The position numbers and the translations under genes are program-made. From assembly GCA_965247535.1 (NCBI GenBank), contig OZ252018.1, forward strand, positions 1,798,001-1,862,000: a stretch of DNA of 64,000 nt, in the 5' to 3' direction. Shown here piece after piece: positions 9,009-19,040 of the stretch. Positions within the stretch are counted from its first letter, which is position 1, and every line of letters begins with the position of its first letter. The notes below the pieces were generated by a model. That model was not told where the DNA came from, did not search any database, and worked only from the letters and a program-made list of their open reading frames with translations. This DNA comes from JAPPHY01 sp965247535 (lineage in GTDB: Bacteria > Chloroflexota > Dehalococcoidia > Lucifugimonadales > UBA2985).

Positions 9009-9566
9009 CTAGTTGTAGTGGTTCATCGCCCGCTCCAGGCCGTGGGAGATGACGTCAAGCGCAGCGTCCTCGGCCGCGGACAGGGCGTCCCGGAGGGCAG
9101 GTTGCTCATCCTTGTCGAAACTGCCGAGCACGTGCTCCACGCCACCTTCGTCCGGCGACGGGCGGCCGATACCGATCCGCATCCGGGGCACGTCCTGGCT
9201 GCCAAGCGCATCGATTATCGACTGCATTCCGCGATGGCCCCCTGCGCTGCCTGCCGCTCGTATGCGCAGCTTCCCCAAAGGCAGGTCCATGTCGTCGTAG
9301 ACGATGAGCATGTCGGGCAGGGCCACGCCGAAACGGGCCACTAGGTAGGCCAGGGCATCGCCGCTGCGATTCATGTAGGTTCGCGGCTTGGCCAGCACGA
9401 CGGACTCACGCTCGACTTGGCCTCGCCCCAGCACGACACTGCTGCGCCGCTCCGTTAGCGGGATGCCGGAGCGGCTGCTCAGGCCGTCCACGCACATGAA
9501 CCCCACGTTGTGCCTGGACCGCGCGTAGCCGCGGCCGGGGTTGCCCAGCCCGACTATGAGCTTCAT
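9009..9566 (-). CDS. pth: Peptidyl-tRNA hydrolase
   Basis: Releases tRNA from dropped-off peptidyl-tRNA. It starts at ATG 9566 (MKLIVGLGNPG), which aligns with the family; an ATG six codons earlier is possible. Key residues are visible: N9 in GLGNPG, catalytic H19 in SRHNVGF, and the Asp of VYDDMDLPLGKLRIR. The substrate-contact strand GSAGGHRGMQSI is intact. The 185-residue length is normal. The gap to ligA upstream is 43 bp on the same strand. Confidence 0.96.
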   Translation of the reverse strand: MKLIVGLGNPGRGYARSRHNVGFMCVDGLSSRSGIPLTERRSSVVLGRGQVERESVVLAKPRTYMNRSGDALAYLVARFGVALPDMLIVYDDMDLPLGKLRIRAAGSAGGHRGMQSIIDALGSQDVPRMRIGIGRPSPDEGGVEHVLGSFDKDEQPALRDALSAAEDAALDVISHGLERAMNHYN

Positions 9567-9609
9567 GGAGTGACGTGCCTCCATGGGCGAGGGCTGACGC
9601 GCACGGTAG

Positions 9610-11619
9610 TCAAGCCTCGCCGATCATTTCGAGGAATGCCGCCTCGTCCAGCAACGTGGTGCCCAGTTTCCGAGCCTGGTCCAGCTTGGAGCCGGAGTCT
9701 TCACCGGCCACCAGGTAGGCGGTCTTGCGGCTGACGCTGCTGCTCACGGAGCCGCCAAGCTCCTTGATGCGCGCCTCCGCCTGCGAGCGCGTCAGGCCGG
9801 CAAGACGGCCCGTTACCACGAACTGGAGACCGGCCAGAGGCCGCTCAAGTATCTCTTGGGGCGAATCGTCCACCAGCCGCACCCCGGCCCGTTGCAGCTT
9901 GCGCAGTATCTGGCGGTTGGCCTCACTCTCGAAGTAGCTTGCGACACTCTCCGCTATCTTCGGGCCGACGCCGGGAATGGCTGCCAGTTCCGCCTCCGTG
10001 GCCCAGAACAGACGCCACAGATTGCGGTAGTGCGACGCCAGCGTCTCCGACATCTCCGACCCCACGTGCAGGATGCCCAGCGCGAACAGCACGCGGGGCA
10101 GCGGACGCTCCTTGCTGCGCTCGATGGCGGCCACGATGTTGCCGGCACTCTTCTCGGCCATCCGCTCCAGCGGTAGCAGGTCGTCCCTGGTGATGCCGTA
10201 GACGTCGGCGATGTCCCGCACCAGTCCGGCGTCGAGCAGGGACTGGCAGAGTCGCTCGCCCATGCCCTCGACGTCCATCGCGCCGCGGGACACGAAGTGC
10301 TTGAGCAGCTCGAACAGCTGGGCAGGGCAGGCGGCGTTGGGGCAGCGGGTCGCGGCCTCGCCCTCAGCGCGGACCACAGGCACGCCGCATACGGGGCACC
10401 GCCCGGGCATGGCGAACTCGCGCTCCTCGCCGGTGCGCCTCTCCGTGACTGGGCCCACCACCTGCGGAATCACCTCCCCGGCCCGTTCCACCACCACCCA
10501 GTCGCCGATGCGTATGTCCTTGCGCCGGATGTCGTCCTCGTTGTGGAGGGTTGCCAGCTTCACCATCGCGCCATTGACGTCCACTGGCTCCAGCACGGCG
10601 AACGGGTTCAGGCCGCCCGTGCGGCCCACGTTTATGCCGATATCCAGCAGGCGCGTCACCACCTGCGTGGCAGGGAACTTGTAGGCCGTGGCCCAACGGG
10701 GCTCCCGGCCCACGAATCCGAGTGCATCCTGGAATCTCAGGTTGTTCACCTTCACCACCACGCCGTCGGCCGCGTAGTCCTGACCGCCTATCTGGTCCAG
10801 CCATCGCCGGTAATAGGCCTCAACCTCCTCGATGGTCCGGCAAACGGCGTTGTGCACGTTGACCCTGAAGCCGAACGACGCCAGCTTCTCCATCGTGCCC
10901 CAGTGGTTGTCCGGCATGTCGCCGCCCTCGGCGTAGCCCAGGCCGTATACGAAGATGCCCAGCGGCCGCTGCGCAGTCATGCGCGAGTCCAGCTGCCGCA
11001 GCGAGCCGGCGGCGGTGTTTCGCGGGTTGGCGTACGTGGGAATGCCCTGCGCGGCGCGCTCCTCGTTGAGCCGGTCGAACTGGGAGCGTGGGAAGTACAC
11101 CTCACCGCGCACCTCGAACGCGCCGGGAGCCTCCGGGGGAACGGACAGCGGAATCGAGCGGATGGTGCGGAGGTTGCGGGTGACGTCCTCGCCGCGGTAG
11201 CCGTCGCCACGCGTGGCGCCGTGGACTAGAATGCCGTCCCGGTAGGTGAGCGCAACGGCAAGCCCGTCGATCTTGAGCTCGCAGACCATGTCGAACTCTG
11301 CGCCGTCCAGGAGTGCGGTTGCACGCCGGTGCCATGCCCGCAACTCTTCCTCGTTGAAGGCATTGGAGAGGCTCAGCATGGGCACGGGATGCTGCACCTC
11401 CGCGAATCCCTCGGCAGGCGGGGCGCCCACCCTGTGCGTGGGCGAGTCCGGCGTCACCAGGTCCGGGTTCTGCTCCTCCAGGGCGCGGAGCTCCCGCATG
11501 AGGATGTCGTAGTCGGCGTCGCTGATCTCCGGCCGGTCGAGGACGTAGTAGAGCCGGTTGTGACGGTTAATCTCCTCCCGGAGCTGCCTGGCCCTCTCTG
11601 CTGCGTGGGTGTAGGTCAT
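9610..11619 (-). CDS. ligA: NAD-dependent DNA ligase
   Basis: Seals nicks in replication and repair using NAD+. 669 residues with the complete domain order. Domain Ia is at 1-70. The adenylation domain has the AMP-accepting lysine K116 in CELKIDG, RGEVYFPR, and TAYKFPA. An OB fold follows, then a four-Cys zinc finger (CPVCGVP ... CPNAACPAQ), HhH repeats (EGMGERLCQSL, IPGVGPKIAESV), and a C-terminal BRCT domain beginning near 590 (LAGLQFVVTGRLAGLTRSQA). It starts at ATG 11619, 70 bp after the DUF1015 gene. Confidence 0.97.
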   Translation of the reverse strand: MTYTHAAERARQLREEINRHNRLYYVLDRPEISDADYDILMRELRALEEQNPDLVTPDSPTHRVGAPPAEGFAEVQHPVPMLSLSNAFNEEELRAWHRRATALLDGAEFDMVCELKIDGLAVALTYRDGILVHGATRGDGYRGEDVTRNLRTIRSIPLSVPPEAPGAFEVRGEVYFPRSQFDRLNEERAAQGIPTYANPRNTAAGSLRQLDSRMTAQRPLGIFVYGLGYAEGGDMPDNHWGTMEKLASFGFRVNVHNAVCRTIEEVEAYYRRWLDQIGGQDYAADGVVVKVNNLRFQDALGFVGREPRWATAYKFPATQVVTRLLDIGINVGRTGGLNPFAVLEPVDVNGAMVKLATLHNEDDIRRKDIRIGDWVVVERAGEVIPQVVGPVTERRTGEEREFAMPGRCPVCGVPVVRAEGEAATRCPNAACPAQLFELLKHFVSRGAMDVEGMGERLCQSLLDAGLVRDIADVYGITRDDLLPLERMAEKSAGNIVAAIERSKERPLPRVLFALGILHVGSEMSETLASHYRNLWRLFWATEAELAAIPGVGPKIAESVASYFESEANRQILRKLQRAGVRLVDDSPQEILERPLAGLQFVVTGRLAGLTRSQAEARIKELGGSVSSSVSRKTAYLVAGEDSGSKLDQARKLGTTLLDEAAFLEMIGEA

Positions 11620-11689
11620 GGCTGCGGATGCTCGGTGTGGCGTGCCGCCTGAGCGGTGCTGTCGGGCGGGCGGCTCGACGGCCGCGGCG

Positions 11690-12985
11690 TCACGTCAGGC
11701 GGTTGATCACCAGCCCCGTGGGTAGCTTGGGGCTGAAGTAGGTGGACTTGATCGGCATGCGTTCGCCGGAGAACACCACCTCCTCGAACAGGTCGAGGGG
11801 CGTGGGCGGCAGCACCAGCCCGAACTGAAAGCCGCCCTCGGTGACGGCCCTGGCCACCTCCGCCGAGTCGTGGGTGTACTGGAGCATACCCCTGTCGACT
11901 GCATCGGCCTCCGACCTGAGCACGGGCGTCAGCAGCTTGCTGCCCACGATCCAGGTGACGCATCGCTCCAGGGGTGACGGCGCCTGTCCGTGAGCGTCCT
12001 TGAGCGTGAGCAGGTTTGCCGTCGCGCCTCCGTCCGAGAGAAGTCCGAGCGTCGACCGGCCCGGTCCAGCGGCCTCCAGACGCTCTTCGAGCGCGGCCGC
12101 GGCGTCCTCACCCCTTACGTCGACCGGCTCAACGTCGAACGACTCCTCGACGCAGCGCCAGAAGTCGTCCGTCTGCTCCTGCGAAAGCCCGCGCACCATG
12201 CGATGGTACGGGAGCACGATGAGGCCCGGCATGGTGATCTCCAGCAGGGACATCATTATGAAGTCGCGTTCGCCGCCCGCGGCCCCGGATCGGCTCAGCT
12301 CGTTGCGGTACTGGAGCGCGGTCTCGTACCTGTGGTGGCCGTCGGCGAGGTAGACGGACGCGTCTGCGAGCGCGTCGGTGACGGCCGAGGTCTCCGCCTC
12401 ATCTTGTATACCCCACAGAGTGATGCCCACGTCCTCGTGGCATGCATTGGCCAGCGGGAGTCGAGAGGCCACGTCGTAGAGCAGACCAGCGACACGGCCG
12501 GTGGCATCGCGGTACACCGACATGATGGGGCTGAGGTTGGCCTGGGTTGCGGCGAGGAGCGCATGCCGGTCCTTCTTGGGCGCAGGCGACGTGAACTCGT
12601 GGGGCAGGATGACACCGGCGTTCATCTCCTCCAGGCGGACGCGCGCTATCAGAGAGTGGCGCTGCATGCGACCGCCGCGGTGCGGAAACTCCTCTCGGAG
12701 CAGGTAGAAGGCGGCCCTGTCCTCGAGACCGAGCACCCCGCTGTCCAGCCACTCGTCGAGGAGGGCGGCTGCGCGCGTGTAGCGGTTGGACTCGTCCGAG
12801 TCGTCGGGGGCGTCCAGACCCAGCTCAAGGCGGATGGCGTTGTGCGGGCTGGATTCGTGGAGTCGTCGTTGAAGTTCGGGGGAGATGACGTCATACGGCG
12901 GGCAGAGCAGCCGTGACAGGTCGTCGCTCTGTTCTGGGTTGTATCGGATGCCTCGAAATGGCTGAACGTCTGCCAAGACACGCAC
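11690..12985 (-). CDS. DUF1015 family protein
   Basis: 431 residues, starting at GTG 12985. It has the family hallmarks: the N-terminal ADVQPFRGIRYNP and LLCPPYDVISPE, central DDSDESNRY and YLADGHHRYETAL, and LPYHRMVRG. The family is widespread and sometimes lies near serine or amino-acid metabolism genes, but its biochemical role is not established. Here it heads the run DUF1015-ligA-pth-GNAT. Confidence 0.88.
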   Translation of the reverse strand: MRVLADVQPFRGIRYNPEQSDDLSRLLCPPYDVISPELQRRLHESSPHNAIRLELGLDAPDDSDESNRYTRAAALLDEWLDSGVLGLEDRAAFYLLREEFPHRGGRMQRHSLIARVRLEEMNAGVILPHEFTSPAPKKDRHALLAATQANLSPIMSVYRDATGRVAGLLYDVASRLPLANACHEDVGITLWGIQDEAETSAVTDALADASVYLADGHHRYETALQYRNELSRSGAAGGERDFIMMSLLEITMPGLIVLPYHRMVRGLSQEQTDDFWRCVEESFDVEPVDVRGEDAAAALEERLEAAGPGRSTLGLLSDGGATANLLTLKDAHGQAPSPLERCVTWIVGSKLLTPVLRSEADAVDRGMLQYTHDSAEVARAVTEGGFQFGLVLPPTPLDLFEEVVFSGERMPIKSTYFSPKLPTGLVINRLT

Positions 12986-13124
12986 CTCGCAGCCGGATGG
13001 AATTGGGCACGGTGCAAGTATAGCGTTAGCGATTCGGGCCGTCTACCGACCCTGGAGACCGCTCGTGTGCGGTACGGCAGTTGCAGATATTCGCCGGCGG
13101 AGCTCGTTCGACCCGCGGGCCGGC

Positions 13125-14369
13125 TCATCGTGGGCGACCGCTCTCGCCACTGACTGTCAGCCCTTTCGAGCCGAGCGGGCGCGTCGCCGCTCGCCCGGCC
13201 GCGGCAACCGGCGGAACGCACAGGAGCACAAGCGCGGCAGCCGCAAGGAAGGGATAGCCGGCAAAGTCACTGGGAAGCTCGGCCAGTCTGCCGCTGCCGG
13301 TTGCTCCCACAACCACGCCCAGGGAGTAGACCGCGTAGAAGATGCCGAACGCCGTCCCGCGCCGCTCCGACCCGGTCGCAGCAGTGGCCATGGCGGCGGA
13401 GGCCGGGAACACCAGGCCATACCCCAGGCCGAAGAGCGCCATGCCGACCAGTATGGCTGTGTAACCCTCCGAGACGCCGAGCGCAACAAGCCCTCCGGCA
13501 ACCACGACCAGGCCGATGGACAGCGGCAGTACCCGGCCGTATCTGTCTCCGGCGCGGCTGGTGGGGCTTGCCATCACAATCATGGCGACCAGCGCATATA
13601 CGGCGAAACCGTAGCCGGTCCTGGCCGCGGACTCGCCCAGGTCCTCGATGAGCATGGGCAGGTGGGTGACCAGTGCCCCCACGCCCACGGCAATGGCGAA
13701 GCCTGCGCCGCACGCCGACCACATGGCGGCCTTCTGCCACGGAGCGCCACCCCCTGCCGCTGGACGCGCCGAATCAGTGGGGGCAGCATCCAGCGTCTCG
13801 CCGCGGGTAGCCAGGATGAATACGGACAGGGTTGTGAGAAGTATCGCAGCGTCCACCATGAAGACCGCATCGGCGCCGAAGGCATCGCGCAGGATGCCGG
13901 CGGCGGGAGGGCCGGTCAGGGCCGCCAGGGCAATGAGCGCGCCGGTGAAGCCCATCGCCTGCCCGCGCCTGTCGTTGGGCGCCCGGTCGCCGACGATGGA
14001 GAATGCGCCTGGGGCAAGAACGGCCGCGCCAAGGCCGTGAATCGCTCTCACGGCCATGAGCTGCCCTGGGGATTGGACCAGCGAGTAGGACAGCACGGCC
14101 GCGACGGAGATTGCCATGCCCGCAATCATGGGGCCGCGCCTGCCCAACCTGTCGAGCAGGGGGCCGGCGCCCAGGTTGCCAAACAGGTTCGTGAAGGAGT
14201 AGGCGGCTACGGCGATGCCGGCAATCGCAGCGGACGCGCCGAGAGACTCGGCGTAGGGCGCAATGGTGGGGAACTGCATGAACAGGTCGAGGAACACGGC
14301 CAGGACGACGAGCCGCGCCACCCACGTTGTCCGCCGCGTACCGCTCGAAGTGTGGGTTGTGGCTGACAT
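13125..14369 (-). CDS. MFS transporter, sugar-phosphate/drug efflux type
   Basis: 414 residues with 12 predicted helices. The first is WVARLVVLAVFLDLFMQF. The helix 2-3 motif is GPLLDRLGRRGPMIAGM, and the cytoplasmic motif GDRAPNDRRGQAMGFTGA precedes helix 5. The second half (about 200-395) includes RAGDRYGRVLPLSIGL. ATG 14369 begins the protein. The 139-bp gap to the DUF1015 gene suggests a separate unit. Substrate unknown; this type is often annotated as drug efflux. Confidence 0.88.
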   Translation of the reverse strand: MSATTHTSSGTRRTTWVARLVVLAVFLDLFMQFPTIAPYAESLGASAAIAGIAVAAYSFTNLFGNLGAGPLLDRLGRRGPMIAGMAISVAAVLSYSLVQSPGQLMAVRAIHGLGAAVLAPGAFSIVGDRAPNDRRGQAMGFTGALIALAALTGPPAAGILRDAFGADAVFMVDAAILLTTLSVFILATRGETLDAAPTDSARPAAGGGAPWQKAAMWSACGAGFAIAVGVGALVTHLPMLIEDLGESAARTGYGFAVYALVAMIVMASPTSRAGDRYGRVLPLSIGLVVVAGGLVALGVSEGYTAILVGMALFGLGYGLVFPASAAMATAATGSERRGTAFGIFYAVYSLGVVVGATGSGRLAELPSDFAGYPFLAAAALVLLCVPPVAAAGRAATRPLGSKGLTVSGESGRPR

Positions 14370-14585
14370 GATTGCTACCCGCTCGTTTTCCGGTGCCTGT
14401 CCTGGGTCCTGCAGCGCAAGTCAATGACGCTCCAGACCGTAGCGTCCATTGTAGCACGGCGCCCAGCGCGGGCGCATACGGCGAGAGAGAGCGCGGTCTG
14501 CGGAGCCGCGGTTGGAGGATGCGAAGCGCGCTGGATTGAACATCGCGAAGAGGCCTGGGTGTGAGGGCGAAATCCGCCACGGCAC

Positions 14586-14615
14586 TTGACAGTTGGCTCC
14601 TGAATTTCCTATACT
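14586..14615 (+). promoter_or_regulatory. Sigma70-type promoter of groES-groEL
   Basis: TTGACA (14586-14591) and TATACT (14610-14615) with an 18-bp spacer, the same boxes and spacing as the trpS promoter. Predicted start is near 14622, just before the CIRCE operator. Confidence 0.88.
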
Positions 14616-14625
14616 TCGCCAGGAA

Positions 14626-14652
14626 TTAGCAGTCTATCCATGAGACTGCTAG
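14626..14652 (+). promoter_or_regulatory. CIRCE operator (HrcA binding site)
   Basis: TTAGCAGTC, a 9-bp spacer, then GACTGCTAG. The consensus is TTAGCACTC-N9-GAGTGCTAA; both arms carry the compensating C-to-G change, so arm complementarity is kept except at the outer base. Its position at the predicted transcription start is the standard one for HrcA repression of groESL. hrcA itself is not in the window. Confidence 0.93.
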
Positions 14653-14699
14653 TTTGCGCGAAATTCGCCAGGAGCATAGAGCACAAGGAGGTACTGAAG

Positions 14700-14993
14700 G
14701 TGGCGCGTACGTTTCAACCACTCGGAGACCGGGTGATCGTCAAGCCTGTTGAGCGGGAAGAGGTCTCCGCCGGCGGCATCGTCCTACCTGATTCGGCCCA
14801 GGAAAAGCCTCAGGAAGGCGAAGTCGTGGCCGTGGGACCGGGCCGCGCCGGCGACGACGGCAACCGCATAGCAATGGAAGCCCAGGTCGGCGACATAGTA
14901 GTCTATTCGAAGTATGCCGGCAGCGAGCTCAAGGAAGAAGGGCAGGACTATCTGGTCCTGCGCGAGAGCGATATTCTGGCCAAGGTATCCTAG
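14700..14993 (+). CDS. groES: Co-chaperonin GroES
   Basis: The 10-kDa lid of the GroEL folding chamber. GTG 14700 is chosen because AAGGAGG ends 8 bp before it and the resulting 97 residues match the family; an ATG at 14640 would overlap the CIRCE element. Family motifs are FQPLGDRVIVKP, the mobile-loop region SAGGIVLPD, VGDIVVYSKYAG and YLVLRESDILA. It is 35 bp upstream of groEL in one operon. Confidence 0.97.
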   Translation: MARTFQPLGDRVIVKPVEREEVSAGGIVLPDSAQEKPQEGEVVAVGPGRAGDDGNRIAMEAQVGDIVVYSKYAGSELKEEGQDYLVLRESDILAKVS

Positions 14994-15028
14994 CCACAAC
15001 CTGTCTAACCCGGGAGGTATAAATCGAA

Positions 15029-16636
<1,608 letters not shown>

Positions 16637-16679
16637 GGAGCGCTTCGGAAGAAAGCTTCGGCTTGGCAGAGAAGCACAA

Positions 16680-16719
16680 AGGAGAGGGACGCTCGCTTGA
16701 GCGTCCCTCTCCTGTTTTT
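16680..16719 (+). terminator. Intrinsic terminator of groES-groEL
   Basis: A perfect 15-bp stem AGGAGAGGGACGCTC / GAGCGTCCCTCTCCT with loop GCTT is followed by GTTTTT. Confidence 0.93.
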
Positions 16720-17044
16720 GGGGGGCCGCCGCCACTGTCTTTCCGAGCCCTTCGGCGACACTCAGGGTAAACTCCGCGCAGCGGAGTCGAGGAATCCATG
16801 ACGCCCCGGGTAGGTACACGCTCTGCACAACGTCACCTCCTCTCACCCTCCTCTCCCGCGGAGCTTGTCCCGCACGTGATGCGGGAACATGAGTCCAGAG
16901 GCTCGGGCGGGTCGCAAACTGTACCGCTCATCCTGAGCTTGTCGAAGGGCATGAGCGGACTGCGTTCTCGGTCGTCGGCACGCTCATGGTGAGCCTGTCG
17001 AACCATTTGAGCGTGCCGGAGGCGTCAGGGGTGGTGGCCCGCCC
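16720..17044. other. Intergenic region holding dispersed repeats
   Basis: No coding signal. It contains a degenerate CCCTTCGGCGACACTCAGGG half-unit at 16749 and the full paired repeat described at 16925-17014. Confidence 0.6.
16925..17014. repeat. Dispersed palindromic repeat (CTTCGACAAGCTCAGG family), paired copy
   Basis: Left unit CGCTCATCCTGAGCTTGTCG ending CATGAGCGG (to about 16958), a spacer, then right unit CGCTCATGGTGAGCCTGTCG ending CCATTTGAGCG. The layout matches 61153-61236 with the two halves in opposite order. Confidence 0.82.
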
Positions 17045-18001
17045 TCACTCCGACGTAATGCGGGCCGAGGCCATCCTTCGGGCACGTATCGCCTGCCGCA
17101 GCAGGAACACCACGCCGCCCAGTACCACGATGCTCAGGTAGCTTATCGAGCGGTCCAGCAGCGCCACGGACACCGCCTCGCTGCGGGCAAGGCTCAGCGT
17201 CAGCAGCCCAACTATGCCGGGCTCCACGATGCCCAAACCGCCGGGGGTGATGGGCACCGTGGTCAATATGGCGTTGGCCAGCGTAACGAACACCACCAGC
17301 GAGAAACTGGCTGTGCTGGTCAGGTCCAGGGACTGGATCACGAAGTACAGCCTCCCCACCTCCGTGAGCCACGTCAGCAAGCTGATGAACAGCAGCAACG
17401 GCAGCTGGCGGAAGCTCCCCATTGCACCCTCGTGGAAGCGCACGTACGCCTCCCGGAAGCGGTTCGGGAGCAGGCGGGCCAGTCGCATACCGAATCGCTT
17501 CATCACCAGTATTCCGGCCACCCCCACCAGCACCAGCAGCGAGGCGATTCCGAGAAACAGCGCTGTGCCGCTCAGGTCTCCCACCCACGAGAGGGCCAGT
17601 GCGGCCACAACCAGCAGCACGAAGATCGTCACCACGTCCAGTACTCGCTCCGCTAGGATCGTTCCCATTGTTCGCGGGAAGCTGTGTCCGGTGTCCTCGG
17701 TGAATACGTATGCCCGGTAGGCGTCTCCCAGGCGGAACCACGTTATGGCGTTGGCGAACCAGCCCAGGAAGATGTACTGCGAACAGGCCAGGACGGACGG
17801 AAGCTCTGCGGGTGATTCCTCGTCCGTTTGCGAGCTGCGAAGCATGATGCGCCATCGCAGTCCCCTGAGTATGAAGCCTACGTAGTACGAGGCGAAGGCG
17901 GCCCCGTACAGCAGGAGGTCGCTGGCCCTCAGCTTGTCCCACGTGTCCGTCCAGCTCACGTCGAAGCGAATGGCGAGGAATGCCAGGAAGAACGCCGCCA
18001 C
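17045..18001 (-). CDS. Lysylphosphatidylglycerol synthase/flippase-like (UPF0104) membrane protein
   Basis: About 8 membrane helices over 318 residues, with family features LRGLRWRIML (near 45-55), FLGWFANAITWFRLGDAYRAY, RTMGTILAERVLDVVTIF, and the late PITPGGLGIVEPGIVGLL. Proteins of this type move or modify lipid head groups. The first conventional start is GTG 18001, but it cuts the first helix short. The frame is open upstream and encodes SLKRRVLSLPTLVSFG, which completes the helix; an ATT at 18094 has GAGGAG 8 bp before it and may be the true start. It follows rsmG on the same strand. Confidence 0.82.
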   Translation of the reverse strand: MAAFFLAFLAIRFDVSWTDTWDKLRASDLLLYGAAFASYYVGFILRGLRWRIMLRSSQTDEESPAELPSVLACSQYIFLGWFANAITWFRLGDAYRAYVFTEDTGHSFPRTMGTILAERVLDVVTIFVLLVVAALALSWVGDLSGTALFLGIASLLVLVGVAGILVMKRFGMRLARLLPNRFREAYVRFHEGAMGSFRQLPLLLFISLLTWLTEVGRLYFVIQSLDLTSTASFSLVVFVTLANAILTTVPITPGGLGIVEPGIVGLLTLSLARSEAVSVALLDRSISYLSIVVLGGVVFLLRQAIRARRMASARITSE

Positions 18002-18123
18002 GCCGAACGATACCAGCGTCGGCAGCGACAGGACGCGTCGCTTCAGCGATATGGACCGGCCCCCGTTTTCGGGTGGCCGCTTCGCTTCAGGAATGGTCTC
18101 GTCTCCTCATCTCGACGTGTACG

Positions 18124-18837
18124 TTAGAGCGGGCGCTTGGCCGGCATGCCCGGTCGCCGCGGGTAGGCCGGCGGCGTCGGAGAGACCTTCGTCAGCACCA
18201 CCAGGCACCGCGGCTCGCCCAGCTCGTCAAGGTCCACCGGCACTACGGCCTCGAGACGGCCGCCAAGGACCTCGATCGCCCGCTCCGCGCGGCTGAGCTC
18301 GTCACCCACGTCCAGCTTCTTCTGCGCGATCACCCTGCCGCCGACCCGGCACAGCGGCAGCGCCAGCTCGGCCAGCGTGTCCATCTCAGCCACGGCGCGG
18401 GCCGTCACCACGTCGAACGCCTCTCGCAGGTGTGGCCGACGTGCCAGCGTCTCGGCTCGCTCCGCCAGAACGTCCACGTCCTCCAGGCCCAGCGAGCATG
18501 TCGCGTGGCGAAGGAAGGCGGCCTTCTTCCCGATCGACTCCACGAGCGAAACGCGCAGGCCTGGACTCGCGATCTTCAGGGGCAGTCCAGGGAATCCGGC
18601 GCCGCTCCCCGCGTCCGCCAGCGCGCCGCCGTCAAGGGCGTCTTCGGGGATGGCCTGCAGCACCGATAGGGAGTCCAGGAAGTGCTTCGACTGAACGTCC
18701 TGGCAACCGGAGATTCTCGTGAGGTTGATGCGCGAGTTCCACTCCACCAGATTTCGGTAGTAGCGACGGAACTGCGCCAGCTGCGCCTCATCGAGGCGAA
18801 GGCCAAGGCGCGCCGCGCCTGCGATGAGCGCCTCCAC
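18124..18837 (-). CDS. rsmG: 16S rRNA (guanine-N7)-methyltransferase
   Basis: Methylates G527 of 16S rRNA with S-adenosylmethionine. GTG 18837 is chosen because GGAAGGAGG lies 10 bp upstream and gives 237 residues, close to the family length; a TTG at 18876 is the alternative. Motifs: NLVEWNSRINLTRI, the SAM-binding GSGAGFPGLPLKI, and VVTARAVAEMDTL. It lies upstream of the flippase-like gene, probably in one transcript. Confidence 0.94.
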   Translation of the reverse strand: MEALIAGAARLGLRLDEAQLAQFRRYYRNLVEWNSRINLTRISGCQDVQSKHFLDSLSVLQAIPEDALDGGALADAGSGAGFPGLPLKIASPGLRVSLVESIGKKAAFLRHATCSLGLEDVDVLAERAETLARRPHLREAFDVVTARAVAEMDTLAELALPLCRVGGRVIAQKKLDVGDELSRAERAIEVLGGRLEAVVPVDLDELGEPRCLVVLTKVSPTPPAYPRRPGMPAKRPL

Positions 18838-18970
18838 GTGGGCTGGGCCTCCTTCCGTGCTCCGGTGTGCCTGCAAGCTGCGGCATTATAGCATTGCATG
18901 GCGCGGAAGTCATTTGCGGTGAGTTACCGCCGCGCAGCCCGCTCCTTGTGGGGGTAAACGCCACCTGGCC

Positions 18971-19004
18971 CGCTCACGCCCTTCGACAGGCTCAGGGTGA
19001 GCGG
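18971..19004. repeat. Dispersed palindromic repeat, single unit
   Basis: CGCTCACGCCCTTCGACAGG followed by CTCAGGGTGAGCGGG: a full single unit with matching CGCTCA/TGAGCG ends, between rsmG and the anti-sigma gene. Confidence 0.82.
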
Positions 19005-19040
19005 GCCGGAACGGCCGCAGTACCGCCTCGCGAGGACCAC

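Noticed and set aside
13065..14366. 433-codon plus-strand frame opposite the MFS gene
   Set aside because: Lacks membrane or domain features; the minus strand encodes a complete 12-helix transporter.
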